Shown: in pieces, positions 34,439 to 41,986 of the stretch | Position numbering within the stretch: position 1 is the first letter of the stretch | Layout of the letters: each line of letters starts with the position of its first letter | NCBI GenBank assembly: GCA_016873095.1 | Contig: VGYC01000041.1 | Location: 1-44,458, forward strand | Direction: 5' to 3' | DNA from: Planctomycetota bacterium | GTDB taxonomy: Bacteria > Planctomycetota > Planctomycetia > Gemmatales > Gemmataceae | DNA length: 44,458 bases | The notes under the pieces: generated by a model | The model's database searches: none | Told to the model about the DNA's origin: nothing | What the model saw: the letters and a program-made list of their open reading frames with translations, nothing else | Program-made: the position numbers and the translations under genes

Positions 34439-34458
34439 GGCACGATTTGCAGTGCTTC

Positions 34459-35829
34459 TCAAAAAAGTTCTCGGATCGGTTGCACGCCGAAATCGACGAG
34501 CGGCAGCGGCCGGTTCTGCGGTCCTGCGAGTTCGCGGTGGATATCGACGCCGAGGCCGCGGTAGATGGTGGCGGCGACTTCGCCGGGCGTAACCGGACGC
34601 GACTTCGGGCGATAGCCCAGTTCATCGGACTCACCGATGACCCGGCCGCCGCGGATCGGGCCGCCACCCAGGATGATGCTCCAGACGCCTGGATGGTGGT
34701 CGCGGCCGCCGGCAGGATTGATTTTCGGCGTTCGGCCAAATTCTCCCAGTGCCACGACGATGGTGTTGCTGTACATGCCGCGATCGTGCAAGTCCTCCAG
34801 CAGCGTGCTGTACGCCTGATCGAAGTTCGGGACAACTTCGCGCGACATCTGAGCGATGTCGGTGAACGGCCGTGAACCGTGGATGTCCCAGGTGACTTCA
34901 TCAAAGACCGTTTCGAACATGTTAATGGTGACGAAGCGCACGCCGCGCTCGATGAGCCGGCGTGCCAGCAAACAGCTCTGGCCGAAACGAGTGCGGCCAA
35001 AGCGATCGCGCGTCGCCGCCGGCTCTTGCTCCAGGGCAAAGGCCTCGCGGGCCCGCTGGCTGGACATGAGGCGATAGGCGAGCTGGAAGTTGCCTTCCAT
35101 CTGCTGGGCCTGGCCGTTGCCCTCGAACGAGGCGACCGCGCCGTCCACGGCATCGCGCATCCGCTGCCGGCGGTCGGCACGGACAGACGAGATGTACGAT
35201 GGCGGCAGCAGATCGGGCACGCGGAAGTTCGGCGTGGCCGGGTCGGCGTTGAGGACGAATGGATCGTGCTGCCGGCCGAGATAACCGGCGTTCTGGCCGT
35301 GCGGCAAGTTGCCGCCCGTACGACCGATGGGTCGCGGCATGAGGACATGAGCCGGCACCTCGCCGCGCTGCCCCTTGAGCATGCCGAGCACGCAGCCGAT
35401 GTGTGGGTGCTCCACGCCGCCGGAGAACAGCCGGCCGGTCTGCATCATCTGATGCCCGGTGTCGTGCACGGCCGTGGCCGTGTGATAACAGGAACGCACC
35501 AGCGAGAACTTGTCCGCGTGTCGGGCCATGCGCGGAAATATCTCGCTGATCTGCATGCCCGGAACATTGGTGGCGATGGGACGAAACGGCCCGCGAACTT
35601 CCTCCGGCGCCTGCGGTTTTGGATCCCAGGTGTCGATATGGCTGGGCCCGCCGACCAAAAACAGCATGATGCAGTTGATGTCAGGAGCCGGTCCATCCTG
35701 ACTCGCGCGCAGCGCGTGCCAGTCCGCCAGCGTCAGCCCGAGCGTGGCCAGCGACCCGGCGTGTAGAAAGTCGCGCCGCGTCAGACCGTCACAAAACGTC
35801 ACGCCGCGCGCGGCATCCAGTCGCAGCAT
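34459..35829 (-). CDS. DUF1501 family Tat-exported protein
   Basis: The 456-residue protein has a twin-arginine signal (TRRDFLHAGSLATLGLTL, R18-R19), so it is exported folded. The DUF1501 domain follows, a sulfatase/alkaline-phosphatase-like fold: FLVGGPSHIDTWDPKPQAP, VRSCYHTATAVHDTGHQ, VVALGEFGRTPKIN and GRDHHPGVWSIILGGGPIRGG, matching the metal-site regions of that clan. Activity is unproven. The ATG at 35829 has GGAGGA upstream. It is the first gene of the DUF1501 / DUF1549-DUF1553 / toroid operon. Confidence 0.94.
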   Translation of the reverse strand: MLRLDAARGVTFCDGLTRRDFLHAGSLATLGLTLADWHALRASQDGPAPDINCIMLFLVGGPSHIDTWDPKPQAPEEVRGPFRPIATNVPGMQISEIFPRMARHADKFSLVRSCYHTATAVHDTGHQMMQTGRLFSGGVEHPHIGCVLGMLKGQRGEVPAHVLMPRPIGRTGGNLPHGQNAGYLGRQHDPFVLNADPATPNFRVPDLLPPSYISSVRADRRQRMRDAVDGAVASFEGNGQAQQMEGNFQLAYRLMSSQRAREAFALEQEPAATRDRFGRTRFGQSCLLARRLIERGVRFVTINMFETVFDEVTWDIHGSRPFTDIAQMSREVVPNFDQAYSTLLEDLHDRGMYSNTIVVALGEFGRTPKINPAGGRDHHPGVWSIILGGGPIRGGRVIGESDELGYRPKSRPVTPGEVAATIYRGLGVDIHRELAGPQNRPLPLVDFGVQPIRELF

Positions 35830-35884
35830 CGCACAGTCCTCCCGGGCCCGCTCCACTCAAACAGGCGTGTAGAAAACTCGCCTG

Positions 35885-35922
35885 GCGGTTTCGCGCGGAT
35901 AATTGCGTGCGCAACCGCCAAG
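35885..35922. promoter_or_regulatory. Strong hairpin in a divergent promoter region
   Basis: TGGCGGTT (35885-35892) pairs with AACCGCCA (35915-35922). After one mismatch, CGCGCG (35894-35899) pairs with CGTGCG (35908-35913, one wobble), around an eight-base AT-rich loop. It gives about 14 pairs, 56 bases before the DUF1501 start on the minus strand. There is no T run, so an operator or leader structure is more likely than a terminator. Confidence 0.5.
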
Positions 35923-36057
35923 CGAGCTTTGGGAAGCTTTCCCATCCACTATAGATTATTGAGGGTATCGCGCATGCCATGTCATTGCAATGAAAATCCC
36001 CGAGCCAGGCTCGTTCGTCGTACTGGAGAATCGTCACATTCATTCAGGAGAACTTCC

Positions 36058-36861
36058 ATGCCGACACACCGTCTCTTGGCAGTGGCTTCTCTCAGCACCC
36101 TGGTAGCTTGCGCCGCCGTCCACGCTGACGACGAGAAAGTCAAGGAACCGTCGCTGGCACACAAGGCGCTCGAAGCACACCTGGAGAAAGCGGGAATCGC
36201 CAATGCGCAGATTGTGCCGCTGAAGTCCGCCGTGCTGGGCAAGGCGTTGCCCGGACAAGCGTTCTTCGCCGTGCGTTTCCGGCAGTATCCGGTGGCCGTC
36301 GCGCCGCCGGAAGGAATGAACTCGGCCAACGTCTTCGCCGTCGCCAGGACTGGCAAGCCGAGGCTCATGCGCGACGCCGCCGAACTGGAGAAATTCCTGC
36401 GCGGCAACCTGGCCGGCGTCGGCAAGGCTCAGGTGGAAAGTGCCCTGGCCAGCTATCTCACGCTCGCTCAGGAACTGCATCAGGACGGCTTTTACACCTT
36501 CGAAGTCCTCACCAAGGGCTTCGCCGTCGAGGACAAGGGCAACGACACGATCGAAGCCGCCGGACGGGCCATGGTCACCAAGGGAGGTAACGGCGAGCTG
36601 AACGTGACCATGATCTTCAAGGACCGCAAGCTGGCCAAGGTCGTCGCCTCGAGCAAGCTGCGCCCGGGCCCCCGCCCGCGCTGCCAGGCTACCAAGCTGC
36701 TCGATCCGGACCCGATTGTGCGTGAAATGGCGGAGCAGGCCCTGCTTTACATGGGTGTCGCCGCCCGCCAGTACATCATGGAGCAGCGTGCCAAGGCGGC
36801 GCCACAGCTGCGCGATGCCATCGATCGGCTATGGCGAAGGATTGAAAAGGAAGGCTGGTAG
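36058..36861 (+). CDS. Secreted protein of unknown function
   Basis: The 267-residue protein has a signal peptide (1-23, ending VHA). It has no recognised domain. Visible features are a helical stretch (HKALEAHLEKAGIANAQIV), a beta region with AFFAVRFRQYPVAVAPPEGM, a central part DGFYTFEVLTKGFAVED, and a C-terminal stretch with LLDPDPIVREMAEQALLYMGVAARQYI that resembles one HEAT-like repeat. The ATG has AGGAG 9 bases upstream, a strong site. Transcribed away from the DUF1501 operon across a 228-base gap. Confidence 0.75.
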   Translation: MPTHRLLAVASLSTLVACAAVHADDEKVKEPSLAHKALEAHLEKAGIANAQIVPLKSAVLGKALPGQAFFAVRFRQYPVAVAPPEGMNSANVFAVARTGKPRLMRDAAELEKFLRGNLAGVGKAQVESALASYLTLAQELHQDGFYTFEVLTKGFAVEDKGNDTIEAAGRAMVTKGGNGELNVTMIFKDRKLAKVVASSKLRPGPRPRCQATKLLDPDPIVREMAEQALLYMGVAARQYIMEQRAKAAPQLRDAIDRLWRRIEKEGW

Positions 36862-36883
36862 TGACGGGTCACGCAGTGGTTGC

Positions 36884-37384
36884 TCACTCCACCTGCACGT
36901 CCAGGGCCGCAAAATGCTCGTGGTCGGAGCCGGTGTTGAGGGTGTCCACGCGCAGCAGGTAGATGCCCGGGTTCGGGATGGTCAAGGCCACGCGGGCACC
37001 GACCCGGCATTTCGGCTTGAAGTGCATCTGGAACTGGCCACGAACGACGCAATCGTCCAGGGACGGCAGCGTCTTGTGATTCAGCTTCGGCACCGGGACA
37101 ACGAAATAGCGGACGGTCACATCCTTGTTGACACCGTGTGGATAGGTGTTGATCAGGATAAACTGCAAGACCAGCGGGTCCTTGGCCTTGGCCTTGATCA
37201 TGGGGCGTTCCTTCACGCCCCCCGGCGGCGGCTCCTGATCCGAACTACTCGTCACCTCGTCCACCGTCATTCCGGAGACGCGGTCCAGGCGAAACATCTT
37301 GAGGACGATGTCGGCATGCTCCGCGCGGCTCGCCAGCGGCGCGAACAGGAGCAACACAACGATCGCGGCCAACGATGTTCTCAT
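36884..37384 (-). CDS. Secreted beta-sandwich-like protein, member 1 of a pair
   Basis: The 166-residue protein has a signal peptide (1-21, ending SRA) and a single domain, predicted to be mostly beta. It is related to the product at 38235: both have a VRYFVVP/VHFFAVK strand, a central QFQMHFKPK/ALVMDFNPK stretch, and a near-identical end (PNPGIYLLRVDT ... HFAALDVQVE compared with AQPGPYLLRLET ... FFAALELLVEE). Function unknown. A TAGACT element six bases before the ATG suggests its own leaderless transcript. It converges on the gene at 36058. Confidence 0.72.
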   Translation of the reverse strand: MRTSLAAIVVLLLFAPLASRAEHADIVLKMFRLDRVSGMTVDEVTSSSDQEPPPGGVKERPMIKAKAKDPLVLQFILINTYPHGVNKDVTVRYFVVPVPKLNHKTLPSLDDCVVRGQFQMHFKPKCRVGARVALTIPNPGIYLLRVDTLNTGSDHEHFAALDVQVE

Positions 37385-37390
37385 GATGGA

Positions 37391-37396
37391 AGTCTA
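37391..37396 (-). promoter_or_regulatory. Leaderless-type -10 element of the 37384 gene
   Basis: On the minus strand TAGACT, then six bases, then ATG (37384). The spacing is identical to that of four other genes in the window. No ribosome-binding site is present. Confidence 0.4.
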
Positions 37397-37433
37397 CCAG
37401 GGAACAGCATGCCCAGCAATGACAAACAACGTT

Positions 37434-38222
37434 TCAGGCACCAAACGCCAGCCGTATCAACCAGTCGCGTGCCTTGCCCGGGAGCAAGCTGAACAGATAA
37501 CCGCCAATGCTTTGCAGGCCGATCAGGTAGCGAGTCCTGGGCCGCCGCGTTTCCAGGATCTGAGCCACGACCCGTGCGACTCGCTCCGGCGACTCGCCGC
37601 GTGGCTGCAGAGCTTCGCGGATCGTCGGCAAGTGTGCTGAATAGGACCCGGCCAGCGGCGTCAGCTCCTCCAGGGCGCGGATGGCTTTTTCCCACACGGC
37701 AGTCCGCACCTGGCCCAGTACGGCACAGACGACGGTGATCTTCCAACCGGCCAGTTCCATCCTCATCGAATCGGTAATTGCCGCCAGGGCAAACTTGCTC
37801 GATGAATATGGCGACAGAAACGGCATCGACACAAGGCCGCTCACCGAGCCGATGTTCAACACGCGGCCCTGGGCGGCACGCAAGAGCGGAATGCACTCCT
37901 TGGTCACCGCCAGGACGCCGAAGACGTTGACCTCGTAGAGCTGGCGTACGCGGTCCAGGTCGAGGCACTCGACCGGCCCGCCATATGGAATGCCGGCGTT
38001 ATTGACGAGCGCGTCCAGCCGGCCGCAGCCTGCCTCGACGGTTTCTCTGGCCGCGCGAATGTGTTCGGGATTCGTGACGTCGAGCAGGACGGCCGTCGTA
38101 CCGGCAGGAGCGTGCGACAGGTCGCGAACGCCAGCGAAAACGCGCCAGCCACGCTTGACCAAGACCTGAGCCAGGGCCCGGCCGATGCCGGTCGAGCAAC
38201 CCGTAATCAACACACACTTCAC
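37434..38222 (-). CDS. Short-chain dehydrogenase/reductase
   Basis: The 262-residue classical SDR has the cofactor motif TGCSTGIG (residues 7-14), NNAGIPYGG (74-82) and the catalytic tetrad region with S126 or S128, Y139 and K143 (YSSSK). It reduces or oxidises a carbonyl or alcohol with NAD(P) in the cytoplasm; no substrate can be assigned. The start is a GTG at 38222. It sits between two related secreted-protein genes, 12 bases after one and 49 before the other, all on the minus strand. Confidence 0.9.
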   Translation of the reverse strand: MKCVLITGCSTGIGRALAQVLVKRGWRVFAGVRDLSHAPAGTTAVLLDVTNPEHIRAARETVEAGCGRLDALVNNAGIPYGGPVECLDLDRVRQLYEVNVFGVLAVTKECIPLLRAAQGRVLNIGSVSGLVSMPFLSPYSSSKFALAAITDSMRMELAGWKITVVCAVLGQVRTAVWEKAIRALEELTPLAGSYSAHLPTIREALQPRGESPERVARVVAQILETRRPRTRYLIGLQSIGGYLFSLLPGKARDWLIRLAFGA

Positions 38223-38234
38223 GCCAGGCCCGCC

Positions 38235-38726
38235 TCAACGCTCCTCAACCAGCAATTCCAGCGCGGCGAAGAACTCCTGACCGCGCTCGCCGACGGCGGC
38301 GCCGATCGTTTCCAGGCGGAGAAGATAAGGACCGGGCTGCGCGACGATGAATGCCAGTTCGCCGGTCGCCTTGTCCTTTGGGTTGAAATCCATCACCAGC
38401 GCAGACTCCGCCTGGACTCCCTTGTCTAACTTGGGCTGAATCTTCTGGCCAAGCTCGGCTTCCTTGACGGCGAAGAAATGAACGAGGACGTTCTTGATGG
38501 CTGCCTTGTCGCGATTGATCATGGTCCAGCGTACCTGGACCCTGTCGCCGGCCTTGAGGCGCAGCACTTCGCGCTTTCTGGGCGTGGCCCCGATATCCGA
38601 CTTCTCCTCGCGGGCGCTGAGCACCTTCTTGCCGGCCTGCACCTTGAGTTCGATGGCGAAATCGGCGGCGCCGGCGGGAGCTGCGAGCAAGAAGAAGAAC
38701 ACGAGATCGGTCCAGCGAGCTTGCAT
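38235..38726 (-). CDS. Secreted beta-sandwich-like protein, member 2 of a pair
   Basis: The 163-residue protein has a signal peptide (1-20, ending GAA). Its single domain is related to the product at 36884 (see that entry for the shared stretches). The open frame runs upstream to 38783, but the ATG at 38726 gives a proper signal peptide and lies six bases after a TATGAT -10 element. The SDR gene follows by 12 bases. It is divergent from the P450 gene; both promoters lie in a 146-base gap. Confidence 0.75.
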   Translation of the reverse strand: MQARWTDLVFFFLLAAPAGAADFAIELKVQAGKKVLSAREEKSDIGATPRKREVLRLKAGDRVQVRWTMINRDKAAIKNVLVHFFAVKEAELGQKIQPKLDKGVQAESALVMDFNPKDKATGELAFIVAQPGPYLLRLETIGAAVGERGQEFFAALELLVEER

Positions 38727-38732
38727 CCATTT

Positions 38733-38761
38733 ATCATACTGACTGACGTCAGATGTTGCAA
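38733..38761 (-). promoter_or_regulatory. Leaderless-type promoter of the 38726 gene
   Basis: On the minus strand TTGCAA (38756-38761), a 17-base spacer, TATGAT (38733-38738), six bases, ATG. This is the best -35/-10 pair of the leaderless set, and there is no ribosome-binding site. Confidence 0.55.
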
Positions 38762-38860
38762 CCGGATTTTTGGGTCCCATCAAAGTTCACCCCGACACGA
38801 GGACGGCACGGCCGTCAACATGGCAGCCGGCATTACCGCCACCGCGCCGGTGTCGTCGCA

Positions 38861-38866
38861 TAGAAT
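38861..38866 (+). promoter_or_regulatory. Leaderless-type -10 element of the P450 gene
   Basis: TAGAAT, six bases, ATG (38873). The 18-base stretch GCATAGAATACCTTCATG differs by one base from the one before the second DUF1980 gene. The -35 is weak. Confidence 0.45.
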
Positions 38867-38872
38867 ACCTTC

Positions 38873-40213
38873 ATGCAATCGACGCTGTTGCCTCCGGGCC
38901 CACGCGGTCGCTTTCTCTGGGGAAACCTGAAAGACTTCCAGCGCGGCCGGCTCGACTTCCTGACGAGCTGCGCGCGCGACTACGGCGATGTCGTCGGGCT
39001 TCGCTTTGGCCGGCACCGGGTATTCGCGCTGTTTCATCCGGACGGCATCGAAGAGACGCTGGTGCCACACTATCAGCAGTTCATCAAGCACTACGCGTTG
39101 CGGCTCAATCCGCTGATATTCGGCAAGGGATTGATCACCAGCGAGGGCGAGTTCTGGCTACGACAGCGGCGGCTCATCCAGCCTGCATTCAGCCGCCGGC
39201 AGATCGCCAGCTACGCGCCCGTCATGGTCGAGGCGACGGCCGCGATGCTCGGCCGCTGGCAGGCCGGCGAGACGCGCGACATCTTCCCCGAGATGATGCA
39301 GGTCACGCTTGCCATCGCCGCCAAGACGCTGTTCGACGCCGAAGTCGAGACGGATGCCCCGGAAGTTGGCCAGGCCCTGCACCTGCTCCAGCAGAATTTC
39401 CAGAATCGGCTCAATCGCTTGCTGCCGTTGCCGCTGTGGCTGCCGACATTTGAGAACCTGCGGCTGCGCCGGATCATCCGCGGGCTCGACGCCATCATCT
39501 ATCGATTCATCGCCCAGCGTCGCAAGGACGGACAAGACCGAGGCGATCTGCTGTCGTTGCTGCTGCGGGCGCGCGACGAGGATGACGGCCAGGGCATGAC
39601 CGATCAGCAAGTCCGCGACGAGGCGATGACGTTGTTCCTGGCCGGGCATGAGACAACGGCCCTGGTCCTGGCATGGACGTGGTGGTTGCTGTCGCAGAAT
39701 CCGCGCGTCGAGGAAGCGCTGGCCGCCGAGGTCAAGGAGGCGCTCGACGGTCGCTTGCCAACGGTCGATGATCTTCCACGGCTGTCCTACACGGAGAAGG
39801 TCGTCACGGAATCCATGCGGCTGTATCCGCCGGTGTGGACCATCGGCCGGGAGACGACGGTGGATTGCACCATCGGCGGTTTCCAGGTGCCGCGTGGCAC
39901 GACGCTGCTCATGCCGCAATGGGTGGTGCACCGTGATGAGCGCTTCTTCAGTCAACCGGAAGCATTTCTGCCGGAGCGCTGGACGGAGGAGTTCACGCGG
40001 CGGCTGCCGAAGTTCGCGTACTTCCCGTTCGGCGGCGGCCCGCGCCTGTGCATCGGCAACAATTTCGCGCTGATGGAACTGGTGCTGGTCCTGGCCTGTA
40101 TCACGCAGCGTTTTCGCTTCACGTTGCAACCCGGCTTCGACGTCAAGCCATGGGCAACGTTCACGTTGCGGCCGGAAAAAGGCGTGGCGACTTTGCTGAC
40201 CAAACGTGGTTGA
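38873..40213 (+). CDS. Cytochrome P450
   Basis: The 446-residue P450 has all family motifs: the I-helix AGHETT, the K-helix ESMR, PERW, and the heme-binding FPFGGGPRLCIG with the thiolate ligand at C393. There is no N-terminal membrane helix, so it is soluble, needing ferredoxin or flavodoxin and a reductase. The sequence pattern resembles fatty-acid or terpene hydroxylases, but substrate prediction is not safe. No ferredoxin gene is nearby. The ATG lies six bases after a TAGAAT element. It converges on the small gene at 40261. Confidence 0.95.
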   Translation: MQSTLLPPGPRGRFLWGNLKDFQRGRLDFLTSCARDYGDVVGLRFGRHRVFALFHPDGIEETLVPHYQQFIKHYALRLNPLIFGKGLITSEGEFWLRQRRLIQPAFSRRQIASYAPVMVEATAAMLGRWQAGETRDIFPEMMQVTLAIAAKTLFDAEVETDAPEVGQALHLLQQNFQNRLNRLLPLPLWLPTFENLRLRRIIRGLDAIIYRFIAQRRKDGQDRGDLLSLLLRARDEDDGQGMTDQQVRDEAMTLFLAGHETTALVLAWTWWLLSQNPRVEEALAAEVKEALDGRLPTVDDLPRLSYTEKVVTESMRLYPPVWTIGRETTVDCTIGGFQVPRGTTLLMPQWVVHRDERFFSQPEAFLPERWTEEFTRRLPKFAYFPFGGGPRLCIGNNFALMELVLVLACITQRFRFTLQPGFDVKPWATFTLRPEKGVATLLTKRG

Positions 40214-40260
40214 AATGACGCCAGCCGCGAACGCAACGGTAAGCACGCTGCGAAAGCAGA

Positions 40261-40710
40261 TCAGTGAGGCGGCGCTTCGGCTGGCATATCCAGGTCCACG
40301 GTGTTCATTTCTTCCGGGGCCAGCAGGACAGGCCCCAATGGCTCGATAGTCGGAACTGCCAGGTTGGTCGAGTCGGTCAACAGCGGTGGCTCCTGGTTCT
40401 CGGTCAGGGCCAGGTGCCGCTGCGTCATGCCGGCGCTAGCGCCGCCGCCGCAACCGCAACCCGGACGGGCAGTGGTCGGAGCGGTATGCACGCAACTCGG
40501 ATACGAAGCGTAACCAGAGCAACCGCGGCGCAGGCGCATCCCCCAGCCACGATCGCGCAGAAAGTCGCAGATGCCGCGAAACTGGCTGCAATCGCTGTAG
40601 CGAATGCCACCCGCGGTGTAACTGGCGGGCGGCCAGCCCCACGATTGGGCAAAGCATGGGCTCGGCAACGCCGCAATCAAGAGAACCAGAAGGAGCGATT
40701 TCCTGTTCAT
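40261..40710 (-). CDS. Small secreted Cys-rich protein
   Basis: The 149-residue protein has a clear signal peptide (1-20, ending CFA). The mature part is Cys/Gly-rich with aromatic stretches (SWGWPPASYTAGG, DCSQFRGICDFLRDRGWGM, CSGYASYPSCVHT, GCGCGGG) and a Pro-rich acidic tail. The cysteines could form disulfides or bind metal. No family recognised. An ATG six codons earlier (40728) is possible; neither has a ribosome-binding site. Divergent from the isomerase gene. Confidence 0.7.
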   Translation of the reverse strand: MNRKSLLLVLLIAALPSPCFAQSWGWPPASYTAGGIRYSDCSQFRGICDFLRDRGWGMRLRRGCSGYASYPSCVHTAPTTARPGCGCGGGASAGMTQRHLALTENQEPPLLTDSTNLAVPTIEPLGPVLLAPEEMNTVDLDMPAEAPPH

Positions 40711-40869
40711 GGCAATCACAATCGGCATCTTCGGCGACGTCCCCCGAGAGACGCCGGGATGTTTGTCGGCGCTCGCTGCGAAGCCCCCCGGCATTTCTCG
40801 AATCCTCAGAAGAACCCGTAAAGTCTGCCACCGTAGCAGCGGAGAACTCACAACAAATTGCCTCGTCGC

Positions 40870-40895
40870 CTGGTAAGATAGCGAAAGTCTACCAG
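40870..40895. repeat. Inverted repeat upstream of the mannose-6-phosphate isomerase gene
   Basis: CTGGTA, one unpaired A, GA (40870-40878) pairs with TCTACCAG (40888-40895). The eight-pair stem ends 23 bases before the ATG at 40919, and a TAAGAT hexamer lies across its left arm. It may be an operator or overlap the -10 element. Confidence 0.35.
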
Positions 40896-40918
40896 TCAGG
40901 GTCCGAACACGGAGAGAC

Positions 40919-41896
40919 ATGGAACCGCTTGCATTCGAGCCGTTTCTGCGGCCGCTCGTATGGGGGGGCCGCCGACTGGGCGAACTGTTCGGTAAGCCGT
41001 TGCCGGAAGGCGCCGTCGGCGAGTCGTGGGAGATCAGCGCGCATCCACAGCATGTCAGCCGGGTCGCCGACGGACCTCTGCGCGGACGGGCGCTGGACGA
41101 CCTATGTCGAAACTGCGCACGCGAACTGTTCGGTGACCATCCCCTGCCGGATGGTAGCTTCCCGCTGCTGATCAAGCTGCTCGATTGTCGTGACTGGCTG
41201 TCGGTGCAGGTCCACCCGAACGACGAGATCGCTGCCCGGTTGCTTCCCGGTGAGCGCGGCAAGACGGAAGCTTGGGTCGTGCTGGAGGCAGAGCCCGAAG
41301 CTCGCATTTACGCCGGACTGACGCCAGGAACCACGCAAGGGAAGCTTGAATCTGGCATCGCCGACGGCAGCGTTGCCGATTGCCTGCACTCCTTCGTGCC
41401 CAGGGTCGGCGACTGTCTGTTCTTACCGGCGGGCACGGTTCATGCCGTCGGCGGAGGCGTCGTCATCGCCGAGGTTCAGCAGTGCAGTGATGCCACCTTT
41501 CGTCTTTTCGACTGGAAACGCGTGGGTCTCGACGGCAAGCCACGACCGCTGCACATACGCGAGGCCCTCGAGTCCATCGACTGGCGCCAGGGGCCAGTGA
41601 CGCCGGTTACACCTGTGACAACTGTGAAGGGTACGGAGATTGGCCCATGCGGAGAGAGGCTGGTGCGCTGTCCCTACTTCGGGCTGGATCGCTACTTTCT
41701 TGAAGAGGCGATGGAATTGCCGGCGCGAGACGAGCTATCGATCTGGATGGTGATCGAGGGTTGCGCCCGGCTGCTAAGCGTCAATGGTCATGAAAGTCGA
41801 TGCCGGCGCGGCGACACCATCATGCTCCCGGCGACAGCATCGAGGTGCCGCTGGGAGCCGGCGCCGAAAGCAACGATGTTACGCATCGCGCTGTGA
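40919..41896 (+). CDS. manA: Class I mannose-6-phosphate isomerase
   Basis: The 325-residue protein is a cupin-fold, zinc-dependent isomerase that interconverts mannose-6-phosphate and fructose-6-phosphate. Zinc-ligand regions are visible: QVHPND (Q97, H99), KTEAWVV (E117) and AGTVHA (H175). The N-terminal VWGGRRLGELFGKPLP and GESWEIS match the family. The length fits the short bacterial form. A ribosome-binding site GGAGAG precedes the ATG. A VTPVTPVTTV stretch (about 227-236) in the linker to the last domain looks like a small internal repeat. Confidence 0.92.
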   Translation: MEPLAFEPFLRPLVWGGRRLGELFGKPLPEGAVGESWEISAHPQHVSRVADGPLRGRALDDLCRNCARELFGDHPLPDGSFPLLIKLLDCRDWLSVQVHPNDEIAARLLPGERGKTEAWVVLEAEPEARIYAGLTPGTTQGKLESGIADGSVADCLHSFVPRVGDCLFLPAGTVHAVGGGVVIAEVQQCSDATFRLFDWKRVGLDGKPRPLHIREALESIDWRQGPVTPVTPVTTVKGTEIGPCGERLVRCPYFGLDRYFLEEAMELPARDELSIWMVIEGCARLLSVNGHESRCRRGDTIMLPATASRCRWEPAPKATMLRIAL

Positions 41897-41986
41897 TATG
41901 GCCACACAACGCAGCAAGCCGGCAAATTCAAGCTTGCTCGTGCGTGGCTCGTAATAGCCTCACTATCGTGATCGGAACCAGGTCGC

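Noticed and set aside
34440-34480. On the minus strand, a cytochrome-c-like stretch (NFFEKHCKSCHAE) can be read across the junction of the DUF1501 and DUF1549/DUF1553 genes.
   Set aside because: It lies in a frame that covers the end of one gene and the start of the next, both well supported, with no in-frame domain on either side. It may be a coincidence or a relic, but I cannot support a gene.
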